From Corallococcus terminator (lineage in GTDB: Bacteria; Myxococcota; Myxococcia; Myxococcales; Myxococcaceae): DNA of 64,000 bases. Every line of letters starts with the position of its first letter. Positions within the stretch are counted from its first letter, which is position 1. The notes under the pieces are model-generated. The model was not told where the DNA came from. It did no database searches and saw only the letters and a program-made list of their open reading frames with translations. The DNA lies in assembly GCF_003611635.1 (NCBI RefSeq), contig NZ_RAVZ01000003.1, positions 40,814 to 104,813 on the forward strand. Direction: 5' to 3'. Shown piece by piece: positions 1 through 10,063 of the stretch. A program made the position numbers and the translations under genes.

Positions 1-53
1 CGCTCACCGACAGCGAGCGCTGGGCCGTCATCGAATACATGAAGACGCTGTAG
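1..53 (+). CDS. C-terminal end of a probable c-type cytochrome domain protein (partial)
   Basis: Only the last 16 codons are in the window, read in the frame starting at base 3 and ending in TAG at 51-53. The peptide LTDSERWAVIEYMKTL resembles the last helix of class I cytochrome c domains, where a segment such as 'D.ERW.vi.YlktL' closes the haem pocket. The haem-binding CXXCH motif would lie upstream, outside the window, so the call rests on one short helix. It is followed by a hairpin shared with the convergent gene. Confidence 0.4.
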   Translation, partial: LTDSERWAVIEYMKTL

Positions 54-69
54 CCCCCCAGCAACGCGC

Positions 70-117
70 AAAAAAAGGCAGGTGGCGCCGGGGACGGAAC
101 CCGGCGCCACCTGCCTT
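70..117. terminator. Strong intrinsic terminator between convergent genes
   Basis: A perfect 18-bp inverted repeat (75-92 paired with 100-117) surrounds a 7-nt loop. An A-run lies at 70-76, so a minus-strand transcript meets the hairpin and then a run of U. This is a textbook terminator for the aldehyde dehydrogenase end of the long minus-strand operon and may also stop the plus-strand cytochrome transcript. Confidence 0.85.
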
Positions 118-126
118 CAAGCCGTT

Positions 127-1545
127 CTACAGGAAGCGCTTGAACAGCCCGAGCTTCCCGGCATAGGGCGGGTAGCGCAGCTTCATGTCGAGCGCGAAGG
201 GCCGCTTCACCACGCTCTTCTTGTGGCTGAAGGCGTCGAAGCTGGACCGGCCGTGGTAGCCGCCGCTTCCGGACTCGCCCACGCCGCCAAACGGCAGCCC
301 TTCCGCGGCGAAGTGGACGCAGACGTCGTTGGTGACCGCGCCGCCGCTGGAGGTCTCCGCGAGGACGCGCTCGTTCACCGCCGCGTCCTTCGCGAAGCTG
401 TAGAGGGCGAGCGGCTTCGGACGGGAGCGCACGAAGCGGATGGCCTCGTCGATGTTCGGGCAGTCGACGAGCGGGAGCAGGGGCCCGAAGATCTCCTCCT
501 GCATCAGCGCACTGGACAGGGGCGCATCCGTGATGACGGTGGGCGCGAAGTAGCGGCTGGGCGCGTCGCGCTCGCCGCCGAAGGCGACCTGTCCGTCGGC
601 CGCGAGCGCGCTGATGCGCTCGAAGTGACGGGCGTTGATGATGCGGCCGTAGTCGCTGCTCTCGCGGGCATCCGCGCCGTAGAAGCTCTTGACGGCCTGC
701 TGCACCAGGTCGGCGAAGCGGCTCTTCAGGTCCGGGGGGATGAGCACGTAGTCCGGCGCGATGCAGGTCTGCCCGGCGTTGACGTACTTGCCCCAGGCGA
801 TGCGGCGCGCGGTGACTTCCAGGTCCGCGCTCCGGTCGATGATGCAGGGGCTCTTGCCCCCCAGCTCCAGCACGGTGGGCGTGAGGTGCCGGGCCGCGGC
901 CTGGGCCACGATGCGTCCCACGCCGGGGCCCCCGGTGAAGAAGATGAGGTCCCAGCGCTCTTCCAGGAGCAGGCGGCTCTCCTCCGCCGCACCCTCCACC
1001 ACGGCGACGACCTCCGGCGCAAAGGCCTGGGTCAGCATCCGCGCGAGGACACGCGAGGTCGCGGGGGCGTGCTCACTGGGCTTCAACACGGCGGTGCAGC
1101 CCGCGGCGAGCGCCCCGATGAGCGGTGCGATGGACAACTGGTAGGGGTAGTTCCAGGGCGCGATGATGAGTGTGACGCCCAGCGGATCCGCGTACTGGTA
1201 GGCCCGCGCCGGCTGGATGACGAGCGGGGCGGAACCCCGCCGGGGCTCCATCCACGCCTTCACCTGCTTGAGCGCGTTTTTTATCTCCCCATAGATGCTG
1301 CCGACCTCGGTGAGGTAGGCCTCCTCCGGGCTCTTCGACAGGTCGGAGCGGAGGGCGTCGAGGATGTCCGCCTCGTGCTGGCGCGCCGCCCGGTCCAGCG
1401 CCCGCAACTGCTCCCGCCGCCATTCCAGCGGGAGCGTGGCGCGGGTCTCGAAGTACGCACGCTGGCGCGCGACGAGCGCCTGCGCATCGAGCGAAGGCCC
1501 TGCCTGGGGCCCCTGCCTGTCGAGGGCGGCGGCTACGGTAGGCAT
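127..1545 (-). CDS. Class-3-type (fatty/coniferyl) aldehyde dehydrogenase
   Basis: A 472-residue NAD(P)-dependent aldehyde dehydrogenase that would oxidise long-chain or aryl aldehydes to acids. The general base Glu227 (VLELGGKSP) and nucleophile Cys261 (NAGQTCIAPDY) are 34 residues apart, the spacing typical of class 3 (ALDH3) enzymes. The length and the C-terminal tail ending RYPPYAGKLGLFKRFL also fit ALDH3/fatty aldehyde dehydrogenases. The frame is open further upstream, but the start MPTVAAALD at 1545 is chosen because the sequence before it is a shadow of the preceding gene, which it overlaps by 13 bp. It is the last gene of the nine-gene lipid-catabolism operon. The exact aldehyde is not predictable. 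Confidence 0.9.
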   Translation of the reverse strand: MPTVAAALDRQGPQAGPSLDAQALVARQRAYFETRATLPLEWRREQLRALDRAARQHEADILDALRSDLSKSPEEAYLTEVGSIYGEIKNALKQVKAWMEPRRGSAPLVIQPARAYQYADPLGVTLIIAPWNYPYQLSIAPLIGALAAGCTAVLKPSEHAPATSRVLARMLTQAFAPEVVAVVEGAAEESRLLLEERWDLIFFTGGPGVGRIVAQAAARHLTPTVLELGGKSPCIIDRSADLEVTARRIAWGKYVNAGQTCIAPDYVLIPPDLKSRFADLVQQAVKSFYGADARESSDYGRIINARHFERISALAADGQVAFGGERDAPSRYFAPTVITDAPLSSALMQEEIFGPLLPLVDCPNIDEAIRFVRSRPKPLALYSFAKDAAVNERVLAETSSGGAVTNDVCVHFAAEGLPFGGVGESGSGGYHGRSSFDAFSHKKSVVKRPFALDMKLRYPPYAGKLGLFKRFL

Positions 1546-3710
1546 TGGCCCTTCTCCGCCTTCTCGACGAGGGACGCGGGCGGCAGGAAGTGCTTGCCGT
1601 AGCGCTCCGCGAGCTGGCGCGCGCGGCTGACGAAGCCGCGCGTCCCCGTGCCGGTGGGCCCTTCGTAGCCATTGATGTACTGCACCACGCCGCCCGTCCA
1701 GGCCGGGAAGCCGATGCCGAGGATGGAGCCCACGTTCGCGTCGGCGGCGGAGCGCAGGACGCCCTCGTCGAAGCAGCGCACCGTGTCGATGGCCTCCGCG
1801 AACAGCATCCGCTCCTTCATGTCCTCGAAGGGGATGGTGTGTCCGGCCTTCGTGTAGTGCTGGGTGAGCCCCGGCCAGAGGTTCGTGCGCTTGCCGTCCA
1901 CGTAGTCGTAGAAGCCGCCCCCGGTGGAGCGGCCCTTGCGCTGGTGCTGGTCGATCATCGCGTCCATCACCGCGTAGCTGCCGTGGACGTCCCACGTCTT
2001 GCCCTCGGCCTCGACGGCGGCCTGGGTCTCCTTGCGGATCTTCCGGGGCAGGGTGAGCGTCAATTCGTCCACCAACTGGAGCGGGGCGGCGGGGTAGCCC
2101 GCCTGGAGTCCCGCCTGTTCGATGGACGCGGGGGAGATGCCCTCGCCCACCATGGCGATGGCCTCGTTGAGGAACGTGCCAATCACGCGGCTGGTGAAGA
2201 AGCCCCGGCTGTCGTTGACGACGATGGGCGTCTTGCCAATCTGCACCGCGATGTCGATGGCCTTCGCGAGCGCGGCGTCACTCGTCTGCTTGCCTGCGAT
2301 GAGCTCCAGGAGCGGCATCTTGTCCACGGGGGAGAAGAAGTGCATGCCCACGAAGTCGGGCGGCCGCGTCACGCCTTCGGCGAGCAGGGTGATGGGCAGG
2401 GTGGAGGTGTTGGACGCGAGCAGCGCGTCCGGGGCCACCACGCCCTGAATCTCCTGGAACACCTTGTGCTTGAGCTTCACATCCTCGAACACGGCTTCGA
2501 TGACCAGGTCACAGCCCGCGAGCGCGGCGGGGTCCGCGGCGGGGGTGATGCGCGCGAGCAGCGCTTCGCCCTTCTCCTTCGTGGAGGAGCCCTTCTGGAT
2601 GGCCTTCTCCACCAGCTTCGCGGAGTACTGCTTGCCCTTCTCCGCGGACTCGAGGCTCACGTCCTTGAGCACCACGTCGATGCCGGCCTTGGCGCAGACG
2701 TACGCGATGCCCGCGCCCATCATCCCGGCGCCCAGCACGCCGACCTTCTTCGCGGTGTGCTGCGGGAAGCCCTTGGGACGGCCGCCGCCGGAGTTGATGT
2801 GCTGCATGTCGAAGAAGAACGCCTGCATCATGTTCTTCGCGACCTGGCCCACGGCCAGCTCGGTGAAGTAGCGCGACTCGATGGTGAACGCGGTGTCGAT
2901 GTCCACCTGCGTGCTTTCGACGGCCACCGCCATGATGGCGCGCGGCGCCGGCATGTTCGCGCCCTTGAGCTGCTTGCGCAGGTTGGCGGGGAACGCGGGC
3001 AGGTTCGCCGCGAGCGCCGGGGTGGACGGGGTGCCGCCCGGAATCTTGTAGCCCTTCTGGTCCCACGGCTGCTGCGCCTTCGGGTTCGCCTTCACCCAGG
3101 CCTTGGCCGCGGGCAGCAGCGCGTCCACGGACTCCACCACGTCGTGCACGAGGCCCAGCTCCTTCGCCTCCTGCGGGCGGTAGCGCTGGCCCTGGAGCAG
3201 CACCTTCATCAGCGCGTCCACGATGCCCAGCATGCGCACCGTGCGCACCACGCCGCCGCCGCCGGGCAGGAGCCCGAGCGTGACCTCCGGCAGGCCGACC
3301 TGCGCGCCTTTTACGTCCGCGATGATGCGCCGGTGACAGGCCAGCGCGATCTCCAGCCCGCCTCCCAGCGCCGCGCCGTTGAGCGCCGCGACCACGGGCC
3401 TGCCGAAGGTCTCCAGCGTGCGCAACTGCGACTTGATCTCCTCGCCCAGCTCGAAGACCTGCTTCGCCTCGTCCTTCTTCACGCGGCGCAGGTCGTTGAG
3501 GTCCCCGCCCGCGAAGAAGGTCTTCTTCGCGGAGGTGAGGACGACGCCGGTGATGCTGTCCTTCTCCTGGACCAGCCGGTCCACCGCCGCGCGCATGGAC
3601 TTCACATACGCGGCGTTCATGGTGTTGGCGGACTGGCTCGGGTCATCCAACGTCAAGACCACGATGCCGTCGGCGTCCTTGTCCCAGTGCAGGGTGTTCT
3701 GTTCGCTCAT
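1533..3710 (-). CDS. FadB/FadJ-type enoyl-CoA hydratase / 3-hydroxyacyl-CoA dehydrogenase
   Basis: A 725-residue multifunctional beta-oxidation enzyme. The crotonase domain (about 10-200) has both catalytic acids, Glu120 in GGGLEIA and Glu142 in LPEVTLGLLPG. The NAD-binding hydroxyacyl-CoA dehydrogenase domain starts near 322 (VGVLGAGMMGAGIAYV) and has the catalytic-His motif GMHFFSPVDKMP. C-terminal dehydrogenase repeats follow. It would hydrate trans-2-enoyl-CoA and oxidise the 3-hydroxy product to 3-ketoacyl-CoA for the thiolase encoded 38 bp upstream. The start MSEQNTLHW at 3710 is chosen because residues before it overlap the thiolase end out of frame. It is a paralogue of the fadJ at 50.4 kb. 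Confidence 0.93.
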   Translation of the reverse strand: MSEQNTLHWDKDADGIVVLTLDDPSQSANTMNAAYVKSMRAAVDRLVQEKDSITGVVLTSAKKTFFAGGDLNDLRRVKKDEAKQVFELGEEIKSQLRTLETFGRPVVAALNGAALGGGLEIALACHRRIIADVKGAQVGLPEVTLGLLPGGGGVVRTVRMLGIVDALMKVLLQGQRYRPQEAKELGLVHDVVESVDALLPAAKAWVKANPKAQQPWDQKGYKIPGGTPSTPALAANLPAFPANLRKQLKGANMPAPRAIMAVAVESTQVDIDTAFTIESRYFTELAVGQVAKNMMQAFFFDMQHINSGGGRPKGFPQHTAKKVGVLGAGMMGAGIAYVCAKAGIDVVLKDVSLESAEKGKQYSAKLVEKAIQKGSSTKEKGEALLARITPAADPAALAGCDLVIEAVFEDVKLKHKVFQEIQGVVAPDALLASNTSTLPITLLAEGVTRPPDFVGMHFFSPVDKMPLLELIAGKQTSDAALAKAIDIAVQIGKTPIVVNDSRGFFTSRVIGTFLNEAIAMVGEGISPASIEQAGLQAGYPAAPLQLVDELTLTLPRKIRKETQAAVEAEGKTWDVHGSYAVMDAMIDQHQRKGRSTGGGFYDYVDGKRTNLWPGLTQHYTKAGHTIPFEDMKERMLFAEAIDTVRCFDEGVLRSAADANVGSILGIGFPAWTGGVVQYINGYEGPTGTGTRGFVSRARQLAERYGKHFLPPASLVEKAEKGQCLP

Positions 3711-3748
3711 GGGTTCGCTCGAATGTTGTCGAAAGGAAGGGGAGGGGT

Positions 3749-4960
3749 TCAGACGCGTTCGACGAGGGTGGCCACACCCATTCCGCCGCCCACGCACAGG
3801 GTGACGACCGCGCGGCGAGCCTTGCGCCGCTCCAGTTCGTCCACCACGATTCCGAGGATCATCGCGCCGGTGGCACCCAGCGGGTGGCCCATGGCGATGG
3901 AGCCGCCGTTGACGTTGAGCTTCTCGTCCGGGATGCCCAGGTCCTTCTGGTACTTGAGGACCACGGAGGCGAAGGCTTCGTTGAGCTCGAAGAGGTCGAT
4001 GTCCTTCACCGTGAGGCCGGCGATGTCGAGCAGCTTCTTGGTGGCCGGGATGGGGCCGGTGAGCATGATGGTGGGGTCCGAACCGGACGTGGCCACAGCG
4101 GCGATGCGGGCGCGGGGCGTGAGGCCCAGCGCCTTGCCGACCCGCTCCGAACCCACCAGCACGAGCGCCGCGCCGTCCACGATGCCGGAGGAGTTGCCCG
4201 GCGTGTGCACGTGGTTGATTCTCTCCACGGAGTGGTACTTCTGCAGCGCCACCGCGTCGAAGCCGCCGGCCTCGCCCATCACGCTGAAGGACGGGTTGAG
4301 CTGCCCCAGCGAGGCCACGGTGGAGTCCGGGCGCATGTGTTCGTCACGGTCCAGCACGGTGAGGCCGTTCTGGTCCAGCACCGGGACGACGGACTTCTTG
4401 AAATAGCCACCCGCCCAGGCCTTGGCCGCCAGCACCTGGGAGCGCGCGGCGTAGGCGTCCACGTGCTCGCGGGTGAAGCCCTCCATCGTCGCGATGAGGT
4501 CCGCGGAGATGCCCTGGGGCACGAAGTAGGTGTCGTAGTTGGTGGCGGGGTCCAGGGCCCAGGCGCCGCCGTCGGAGCCCATGGGCACGCGCGACATGCT
4601 CTCCACGCCGCCCGCGATGACCAGGTGCTCCCAGCCGGAGCGCACCTGCTGGGCGGCCAGGTTCACGGCGGTGAGGCCGGAGGCACAGAAGCGGTTGAGC
4701 TGCACGCCGCCGGTGGTCTCCGGCAGGCCCGCCGCCAGCACCAGGGTCCGCGCGATGTCCGCGCCCTGGTCGCCCACGGGGGAGACGACGCCGAGCACCA
4801 CGTCGTCGATGTGCTGGGGATCCAGGTTCGGGTTGCGCTGCTTGAGCGCGTCCACCAGCCCGATGAGCAGCGACACCGGCTTGGTGCCGTGCAGCGCGCC
4901 CTTCTTGCCCTTGCCGCGAGGGGTACGGACGGCGTCGAAGATGAATGCTTCCTGGCTCAC
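3749..4960 (-). CDS. Acetyl-CoA C-acyltransferase (thiolase)
   Basis: A 403-residue thiolase that would cleave 3-ketoacyl-CoA with CoA to acetyl-CoA plus a shortened acyl-CoA. The acylated cysteine sits in [14 protein letters not shown], the catalytic His in [15 protein letters not shown], and the second cysteine in the C-terminal [11 protein letters not shown]. Length and motifs fit the FadA/acetyl-CoA acetyltransferase family. Translation starts at GTG, supported by a strong AAGGAGG about 7 nt upstream. With the FadB-type gene 38 bp downstream it forms one alpha2beta2-like beta-oxidation module, distinct from the FadI/FadJ pair at 49-52.6 kb. Confidence 0.93.
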   Translation of the reverse strand: MSQEAFIFDAVRTPRGKGKKGALHGTKPVSLLIGLVDALKQRNPNLDPQHIDDVVLGVVSPVGDQGADIARTLVLAAGLPETTGGVQLNRFCASGLTAVNLAAQQVRSGWEHLVIAGGVESMSRVPMGSDGGAWALDPATNYDTYFVPQGISADLIATMEGFTREHVDAYAARSQVLAAKAWAGGYFKKSVVPVLDQNGLTVLDRDEHMRPDSTVASLGQLNPSFSVMGEAGGFDAVALQKYHSVERINHVHTPGNSSGIVDGAALVLVGSERVGKALGLTPRARIAAVATSGSDPTIMLTGPIPATKKLLDIAGLTVKDIDLFELNEAFASVVLKYQKDLGIPDEKLNVNGGSIAMGHPLGATGAMILGIVVDELERRKARRAVVTLCVGGGMGVATLVERV

Positions 4961-4991
4961 TCGGAGCCTCCTTGGGAGACGGGGGATGGGG

Positions 4992-6140
4992 CTACAGGGA
5001 ACGTGCGACGAGTTCTTTCATGACCTCGTTCGCGCCCGCGAGGATCCGCAACACGCGGGTGTCCGCGAACAGGTGGGCGATGGGGTACTCCTTCATGTAA
5101 CCGTACCCTCCAAACAGTTGAAGACAACGGTCCGCGACGATGCAGGACTGGTCCGTCACCCAGTATTTCGCCATGGCGGCCGTCGTCACGTCGAGCCTGC
5201 CCTCAAGATGGGAGGTGATGCAGTCGTCGATGAAGGTGCGACAGACGCGCCCCAGGGTCGCGCACTCCGCCAGCTCGAAGCGCGTGTTCTGAAGGGCGAA
5301 GAGCGGCTTGCCGAAGGCATGGCGCTGCTTGGTGTACTCGACCGTCACCTCCACGGCACGCTCCAGGCTGGCCATGGCGATGAGCGCCGTGCTCAGCCGC
5401 TCCTGGGGGAGCTGGCTCATCAACTGCCCGAAGCCCTTGCCCTCCTCGCCGCCCAGCAGGTTGACCGCGGGGACCTTCAAGTCGTCGAAGAAGAGCTCGG
5501 TGGTGTCCTGTCCCTTGCCCCCCAGCTTGTCGAGGATGCGGCCCCGTTGGAAGCCGGGCGTCGAATCAGACACCTCCGCGCACACCAGGGAGATGCCCGC
5601 GTGGCCCTTCTCGTCGCCGGTCCTGACGACGATGATGATGAAGTCGCACACGTGGCCGTTGGAGATGAACGTCTTGGAGCCGCTCACCCGGTAGAAGTCA
5701 CCGTCACGCACCGCGCGGGTGGTGATGGCCTGGAGGTCGGAGCCCGTCCCCGGCTCGGTCATGGCGATGGCGCCCACCCATTCCCCGCTGGCCAGCCGGG
5801 GCAGCCACTTCTGCTTCTGGGCCTCCGACGCGTAGGCGAGCAGGTAGTGCGCGACGATGGTGCAGTGCACCGCGAAGCCCATGGACGGGTCCCCGGCGCG
5901 CACCTGCTCCTCGATGAGGACGGCCTCGTGCGCGAACGTGCCCCCGCCGCCGCCGTAGGCCTCCGGGATGGACATGCACAACAGGCCCAGCTCACCGGCC
6001 CTGCGGTAGAGCGCCTTGTCCGGATACCCCTGGGCCACGTGCTTGGGCACGTTGGGGATGACCTCCTTCGTGAAGTAGGTGGCCGCCAGTCCGCGCACCT
6101 GTTCGAGTTCGTCCGAGCTCCACCGGGGCCGTGTCGTCAT
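4992..6140 (-). CDS. Acyl-CoA dehydrogenase (long-chain/IVD-like)
   Basis: A 382-residue FAD-dependent acyl-CoA dehydrogenase catalysing the first, 2,3-desaturation step of beta-oxidation. It shows the FAD/substrate loop [14 protein letters not shown], a beta-domain [10 protein letters not shown], the helical-domain [16 protein letters not shown] and the C-terminal [14 protein letters not shown] followed by [11 protein letters not shown]. The GGxNE-like end resembles long-chain and isovaleryl-type members, which take their base from another helix. The start at 6140 ([12 protein letters not shown]) removes 17 poorly conserved codons that overlap the upstream gene. It lies 28 bp after the second dehydrogenase gene of the operon. 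Confidence 0.92.
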   Translation of the reverse strand: MTTRPRWSSDELEQVRGLAATYFTKEVIPNVPKHVAQGYPDKALYRRAGELGLLCMSIPEAYGGGGGTFAHEAVLIEEQVRAGDPSMGFAVHCTIVAHYLLAYASEAQKQKWLPRLASGEWVGAIAMTEPGTGSDLQAITTRAVRDGDFYRVSGSKTFISNGHVCDFIIIVVRTGDEKGHAGISLVCAEVSDSTPGFQRGRILDKLGGKGQDTTELFFDDLKVPAVNLLGGEEGKGFGQLMSQLPQERLSTALIAMASLERAVEVTVEYTKQRHAFGKPLFALQNTRFELAECATLGRVCRTFIDDCITSHLEGRLDVTTAAMAKYWVTDQSCIVADRCLQLFGGYGYMKEYPIAHLFADTRVLRILAGANEVMKELVARSL

Positions 6141-6168
6141 GTCTGTCTCCCTGCGCTCATGTTGCGCC

Positions 6169-7308
6169 CTAGAGTCCGAACGTCTTGCCAATGATGTCGC
6201 GCTGGATCTCGCTCGTGCCGCCGTAGACGGTGGAGATGACCGTGGCGCGCAGGTGCGACTCCATGTCGTATTCGGTCGCGTAGCCGTAGCCGCCCAGCAT
6301 CTGCATGCCTTCGAGCGCCACGCGCTTGGCCGTCTCCGTCGTCTTCAGCTTCGCCATCGAGGCCTCGCGGGGGAGGGTCCGCTCCGGGGCCTCGTCCGCC
6401 ATGGCGGCCACTCGGTAGATGAGCAGCTCGCAGCAATCCAGTTCGGTGGCGAGGTCCGCGATCCGGTGTTTGATCGCCTGGAACGAACCGACGGGCTTGC
6501 CGAATTGCTTGCGCTCCTTCACGTAGGCGAGGGCGTCGTCGAACGCGCGACGACCGCGGCCGAGCATGGACGCGGCGAGGATGAGCCGCTCGCTGTTGAG
6601 GCCCGACATCAACTGCGGCCACGCCCGGTCCACGATGCCGACCACGGAGTTCTCCGGCACGAAGCAGTCGGTGAAGAAGACGTCGTTGACCTCCTTGCCG
6701 CCCAGGGTGGGGATGCCGCGAATCTCCATTCCCGGTGTGCCCGCGGGGACGCAGAACATGGTGAGCCCCTCGTGTCGGGAGCTCAGGGCGTTCGTGCGCG
6801 CCACGAGCAGCAGGTGGTCCGCGAAGTGCGCGTTGGAGCACCAGGTCTTCTGCCCGTTGATGACGAAGCCCCCGTGGACCCGGGTCGCGCGGCAGGTGAT
6901 GGCGGCGGCGTCCGAACCGGCTCCGGGTTCGGAGATGGAGATGGCCTCCACGCGGCCCCGGGAGATGCCTCCGAGGACCGCCTCGCGCTGGGCCTCGGTG
7001 CCGAACTTGGCGTAGGGGCCTGCGGCGACCGCGGTGGTGATGTAGCCGCCCACGGGGGCGAGCCCGTAGGAGGTCCGCTCCGCGAACAGGCAGATGTCGG
7101 ACATGCCGCCGCCGGAGCCGCCGTGCTCGATGGGCAGCCCCACGCCGAGCCAGCCGAGCTCCGCCATCTGGGCGTAGAGGGTGGGGCTGTGCGCCTCCGT
7201 GCCGTTGTGGGTCAGGGCGTCCCGCTGCGCGCGCGTCCCGGTCCTGTCGCGGCAGAACGCATCGATGGCGTCAGCGAACGCTGCTTGCTCCGGTGTTCTC
7301 ACATGCAT
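6169..7308 (-). CDS. Acyl-CoA dehydrogenase
   Basis: A 379-residue flavoprotein of the acyl-CoA dehydrogenase family and the second of two tandem paralogues in this operon. Motifs include SISEPGAGSDAAAI, INGQKTWCSNA, the helical KERKQFGKPVGSFQAIKH and QMLGGYGYATEYDM with a C-terminal STVYGGTSEIQRDI. The position that carries the base in medium-chain enzymes (YEGT) is Gly here (YGGT), so the base would have to come from elsewhere in the fold. Different chain length or branching specificity from the neighbour is likely. Electrons would pass to an electron-transfer flavoprotein not encoded here. Confidence 0.92.
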   Translation of the reverse strand: MHVRTPEQAAFADAIDAFCRDRTGTRAQRDALTHNGTEAHSPTLYAQMAELGWLGVGLPIEHGGSGGGMSDICLFAERTSYGLAPVGGYITTAVAAGPYAKFGTEAQREAVLGGISRGRVEAISISEPGAGSDAAAITCRATRVHGGFVINGQKTWCSNAHFADHLLLVARTNALSSRHEGLTMFCVPAGTPGMEIRGIPTLGGKEVNDVFFTDCFVPENSVVGIVDRAWPQLMSGLNSERLILAASMLGRGRRAFDDALAYVKERKQFGKPVGSFQAIKHRIADLATELDCCELLIYRVAAMADEAPERTLPREASMAKLKTTETAKRVALEGMQMLGGYGYATEYDMESHLRATVISTVYGGTSEIQRDIIGKTFGL

Positions 7309-7333
7309 GGGGTTCTCTGGAGGAGGTGGGGTG

Positions 7334-9172
7334 TCAGGCGTCCGCGTAGAGCGCGGCGATGCGCTCGGCGTACTGCGCGAGGATGACGCGGCGCTTGAGC
7401 TTGAGGGTGACGGTGAGCTCGCCCGTCGCGGGCGACCACATGTCGGGGACCACGTCGAAGCTCTTGATCTGCTCCGCGCGGGACAGCCGGGCGTTGGCCG
7501 CGCCGACGAGCGCTTCGAGTTCGGTCCGGACCGCCGGCTCGCGCGCGAGGTCGGCGAGCGACACGGAGGTCAGTCCCTGGGACTTCGCCCAGAGCGGCGC
7601 GGCCTCCGGCTCCAGCGCGATGAGCGCCGTGACGTAGGGCCGGGTGTCTCCAATGGCGATCGCCTGCCCCACGAGGGGGTGCGCGCGCAGCATGCCTTCA
7701 ATCTTGGACGGCGCGATGTTCTTCCCGCTCGACGTGATGAGCAGTTCCTTCTTGCGGTCGGTGATGGTGAGGAACCCATCCGCGTCGAGCGTGCCGATGT
7801 CGCCGGTGGCGAGCCAGCCGTCCGCGTCCAGCGCGCTGACGACCTGGCCCTCCGCTGAGAGGTATCCGGAGAACAGGATGGGGCCCCGGACGAAGATCTC
7901 TCCGTCCCCGGCCAGCCGCAGTTGCAGCCCGGGGAGGGGCCGGCCCACGGCGCCCACCCGGAACTCGGTGGGGGTGTTGATGGTCGCGCAGCCGGTGGTC
8001 TCGCTCATGCCCCAGACCTCCAGCACCCGGATGCCGAAGCCGCCGAGGTACTCGAGGATCTCCACCGGGATGGGCGCAGAGCCGCTGCTGGCCCATTCGA
8101 GCGCGTCCAGGCCCAGCGTCTTGCGAAGCGGGGCGAGGATCTTGGCATCCGCCTCCGCGACCTGCTGCTGGAGTTCCGGGGGCACGTCGCGTCCGGAGCC
8201 CTGGAGTCGGAAGGCCTCCAGGGCCAGCGCATGGGCGGCGAGGATGGGGTCGCGCCGGGCCGGTTCGAGCGCGCCCAGCTTCACCTTCAGGCCCCCCGCG
8301 AGCTTCTCCCAGAGGCGCGGCACGCCGAAGAACGCTGGAGCGCGCGCCCTGGCCAGGAGCGGCACCACGCCCGTGGGGTCCGTGCAGATGTGCACGTGCA
8401 GTGCTTTGTAGAGCGCGCGGTAGAGGCCGAGCTCGCGCTCCGCGACATGCGCCAGCGGGAGGTACGCGATGGACGGCACCCGCATCTGGACGGGGATGGC
8501 GGCGTCCACGGCGATCGCTTCATAGAAGGCGTTGCGGTGGCTCAGCACCACGCCCTTCGGGTCCCCGGTGGTGCCCGAGGTGTACATCATCGCGATCGGA
8601 TCCTCGGGGCGGATGCCGCTCCAGCGCTCCTCGAAGACGCGGGGCGCTGCCAGGTGTGCTTCGAGCCCCTGGGCCTCCACCTGCGCGAAGGAGACGAAGC
8701 GCGCGTCTCCGGTGGGAATGGCCGCCGGGTCGACGACGATGATGCGTTGGAGGGCCTCGAGCGATTCGAGCACCGGCCACCACCGGGCGACCTCGTCCTT
8801 GCCTTCCAGCACCACCACGGTGGCCGCGCTGTGTCTTGCGACGTAGCCCACCTGTTCGGTGCTCAGGGTCTGGTACGCGGTACAGGGAATGGCGGAGAGG
8901 TGGACGGCGGCAAAGTCGACGATCCAGTGCTCCGGCCGGGCGGACATCATGATCATCATCCGCTCGCCCCGCTTCAGCCCCAGCGCGTCCAGGCCCCGGG
9001 TGAGCGCGGCGGTCCGCTCACGCATTCGCGCCCAGGTGAGGGTCGTGTCTCCGGCGGTGAGGGCGGGGGCGCTCGCGTATTCCTCCGCGTTGCGTTTGAG
9101 CAGGAGCGGCAGCGTGAGTTTATCCGCCAGGGATTGGCACTGCGCTTCCATTTCCGCGCGCGACGGACCCAT
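7334..9172 (-). CDS. Long-chain acyl-CoA synthetase (AMP-forming)
   Basis: A 612-residue ANL-superfamily adenylating enzyme that would activate a free fatty acid to acyl-CoA, feeding the dehydrogenases downstream. It has the P-loop-like MYTSGTTGDPKGVVLSH, the A5-type EVWGMSETTGCATI, the hinge region ATGDIGTLDADGF then ITDRKKELLITSSGKNIAP. The FadD15/ACSL-like layout and length fit long-chain ligases. The start at 9172 is preferred over a longer frame because GGAGG lies 9 nt before this ATG. It sits 48 bp after the SDR gene and 25 bp before the dehydrogenase gene in transcription order. Confidence 0.92.
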   Translation of the reverse strand: MGPSRAEMEAQCQSLADKLTLPLLLKRNAEEYASAPALTAGDTTLTWARMRERTAALTRGLDALGLKRGERMMIMMSARPEHWIVDFAAVHLSAIPCTAYQTLSTEQVGYVARHSAATVVVLEGKDEVARWWPVLESLEALQRIIVVDPAAIPTGDARFVSFAQVEAQGLEAHLAAPRVFEERWSGIRPEDPIAMMYTSGTTGDPKGVVLSHRNAFYEAIAVDAAIPVQMRVPSIAYLPLAHVAERELGLYRALYKALHVHICTDPTGVVPLLARARAPAFFGVPRLWEKLAGGLKVKLGALEPARRDPILAAHALALEAFRLQGSGRDVPPELQQQVAEADAKILAPLRKTLGLDALEWASSGSAPIPVEILEYLGGFGIRVLEVWGMSETTGCATINTPTEFRVGAVGRPLPGLQLRLAGDGEIFVRGPILFSGYLSAEGQVVSALDADGWLATGDIGTLDADGFLTITDRKKELLITSSGKNIAPSKIEGMLRAHPLVGQAIAIGDTRPYVTALIALEPEAAPLWAKSQGLTSVSLADLAREPAVRTELEALVGAANARLSRAEQIKSFDVVPDMWSPATGELTVTLKLKRRVILAQYAERIAALYADA

Positions 9173-9220
9173 GGGCAACCGCCTCCGGTTCAATAGACAA
9201 ACGGGCTGCTACGTTCCTCT

Positions 9221-10063
9221 TCAGGGATCGACGTAGAGGTCGAGCACGACGTCGGGGCCGCCCCCGTAGCGACTGAAGTCGGTGACACCTTCGGCGCGCA
9301 GGACGTCCTCGTCGATGAAGGTCTGCCCGGTGCATTCACGCGGCGGGCGCTGGAGGAGGGCCACGGCCGCGTCCGCCATGATCTCCGGCGCGCGGGCTCG
9401 CTGCATGGAGGTGTCACCCCCGAGCAGGTTCTGTACGGCGGCGGTGGCGATGAGCGTCCGGGGCCAGAGCGCGTTCGCGCCAATGCCAGCCTCGGCCAGC
9501 TCCGCCGCCCAGCCGAGCGTGAGCAGCGTCATCCCATACTTGGCGAGCGTGTACGCCGGGTGCAGGCCCATCCAGTGCGGCGCCAGGTTGATGGGCGGCG
9601 AAAGCGACAGGATGTGTGCGTGGGGAGAGCGCCGCAGGTGGGGGATGGCCGCGCGCGTCAGCAGGAACGTGCCCCGAAGCTGGATCTGCTGCATCAGGTC
9701 GAAGCGCTTGACGGACAGCTCTTCGGTCTTGAGCGGAGCCAGGGCGCTGGCGTTGTTGAGGCAGAAGTCGATGCCGCCAAAGCGCGCCACGGTTTCATCC
9801 ACGGCCCGCTGCACGTCTGCTTCGTCGCGCACGTCACCCACCACGGCGAGCGCCTGGCCTCCCGCGGCGGTGATCTCCGCGGCGGCCGTGTGCACCGTTC
9901 CGGGCAGCCGTGGGTCCGGGGTGTCTGTCTTCGCGAGGAGCGCGACGTTCGCGCCCAGCCGCCCCGCGGCGACACCGATGGCCAGCCCGATGCCCCGGCT
10001 GCCTCCGGACATCAACAGCGTGCGCCCCGTGAGCGGACCCGGGGAGGTCGTTCGTCCCGTCAC
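9221..10063 (-). CDS. HSDL2-like short-chain dehydrogenase
   Basis: A 280-residue SDR oxidoreductase. The cofactor motif is MSGGSRGIGLAIG near the N-terminus, followed by LNNASAL and the catalytic YTLAK (Tyr-x3-Lys). The 'SPPINLAPHW' and 'GANALWPRT' segments are typical of the HSDL2 (hydroxysteroid dehydrogenase-like 2) subgroup, whose members in eukaryotes are peroxisomal or mitochondrial lipid enzymes. There is no SCP2 domain. The GTG start overlaps the stop of the TetR gene (GTGA), suggesting coupled translation. The substrate is unknown; a hydroxyacyl or keto-lipid is inferred from the operon. Confidence 0.85.
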   Translation of the reverse strand: MTGRTTSPGPLTGRTLLMSGGSRGIGLAIGVAAGRLGANVALLAKTDTPDPRLPGTVHTAAAEITAAGGQALAVVGDVRDEADVQRAVDETVARFGGIDFCLNNASALAPLKTEELSVKRFDLMQQIQLRGTFLLTRAAIPHLRRSPHAHILSLSPPINLAPHWMGLHPAYTLAKYGMTLLTLGWAAELAEAGIGANALWPRTLIATAAVQNLLGGDTSMQRARAPEIMADAAVALLQRPPRECTGQTFIDEDVLRAEGVTDFSRYGGGPDVVLDLYVDP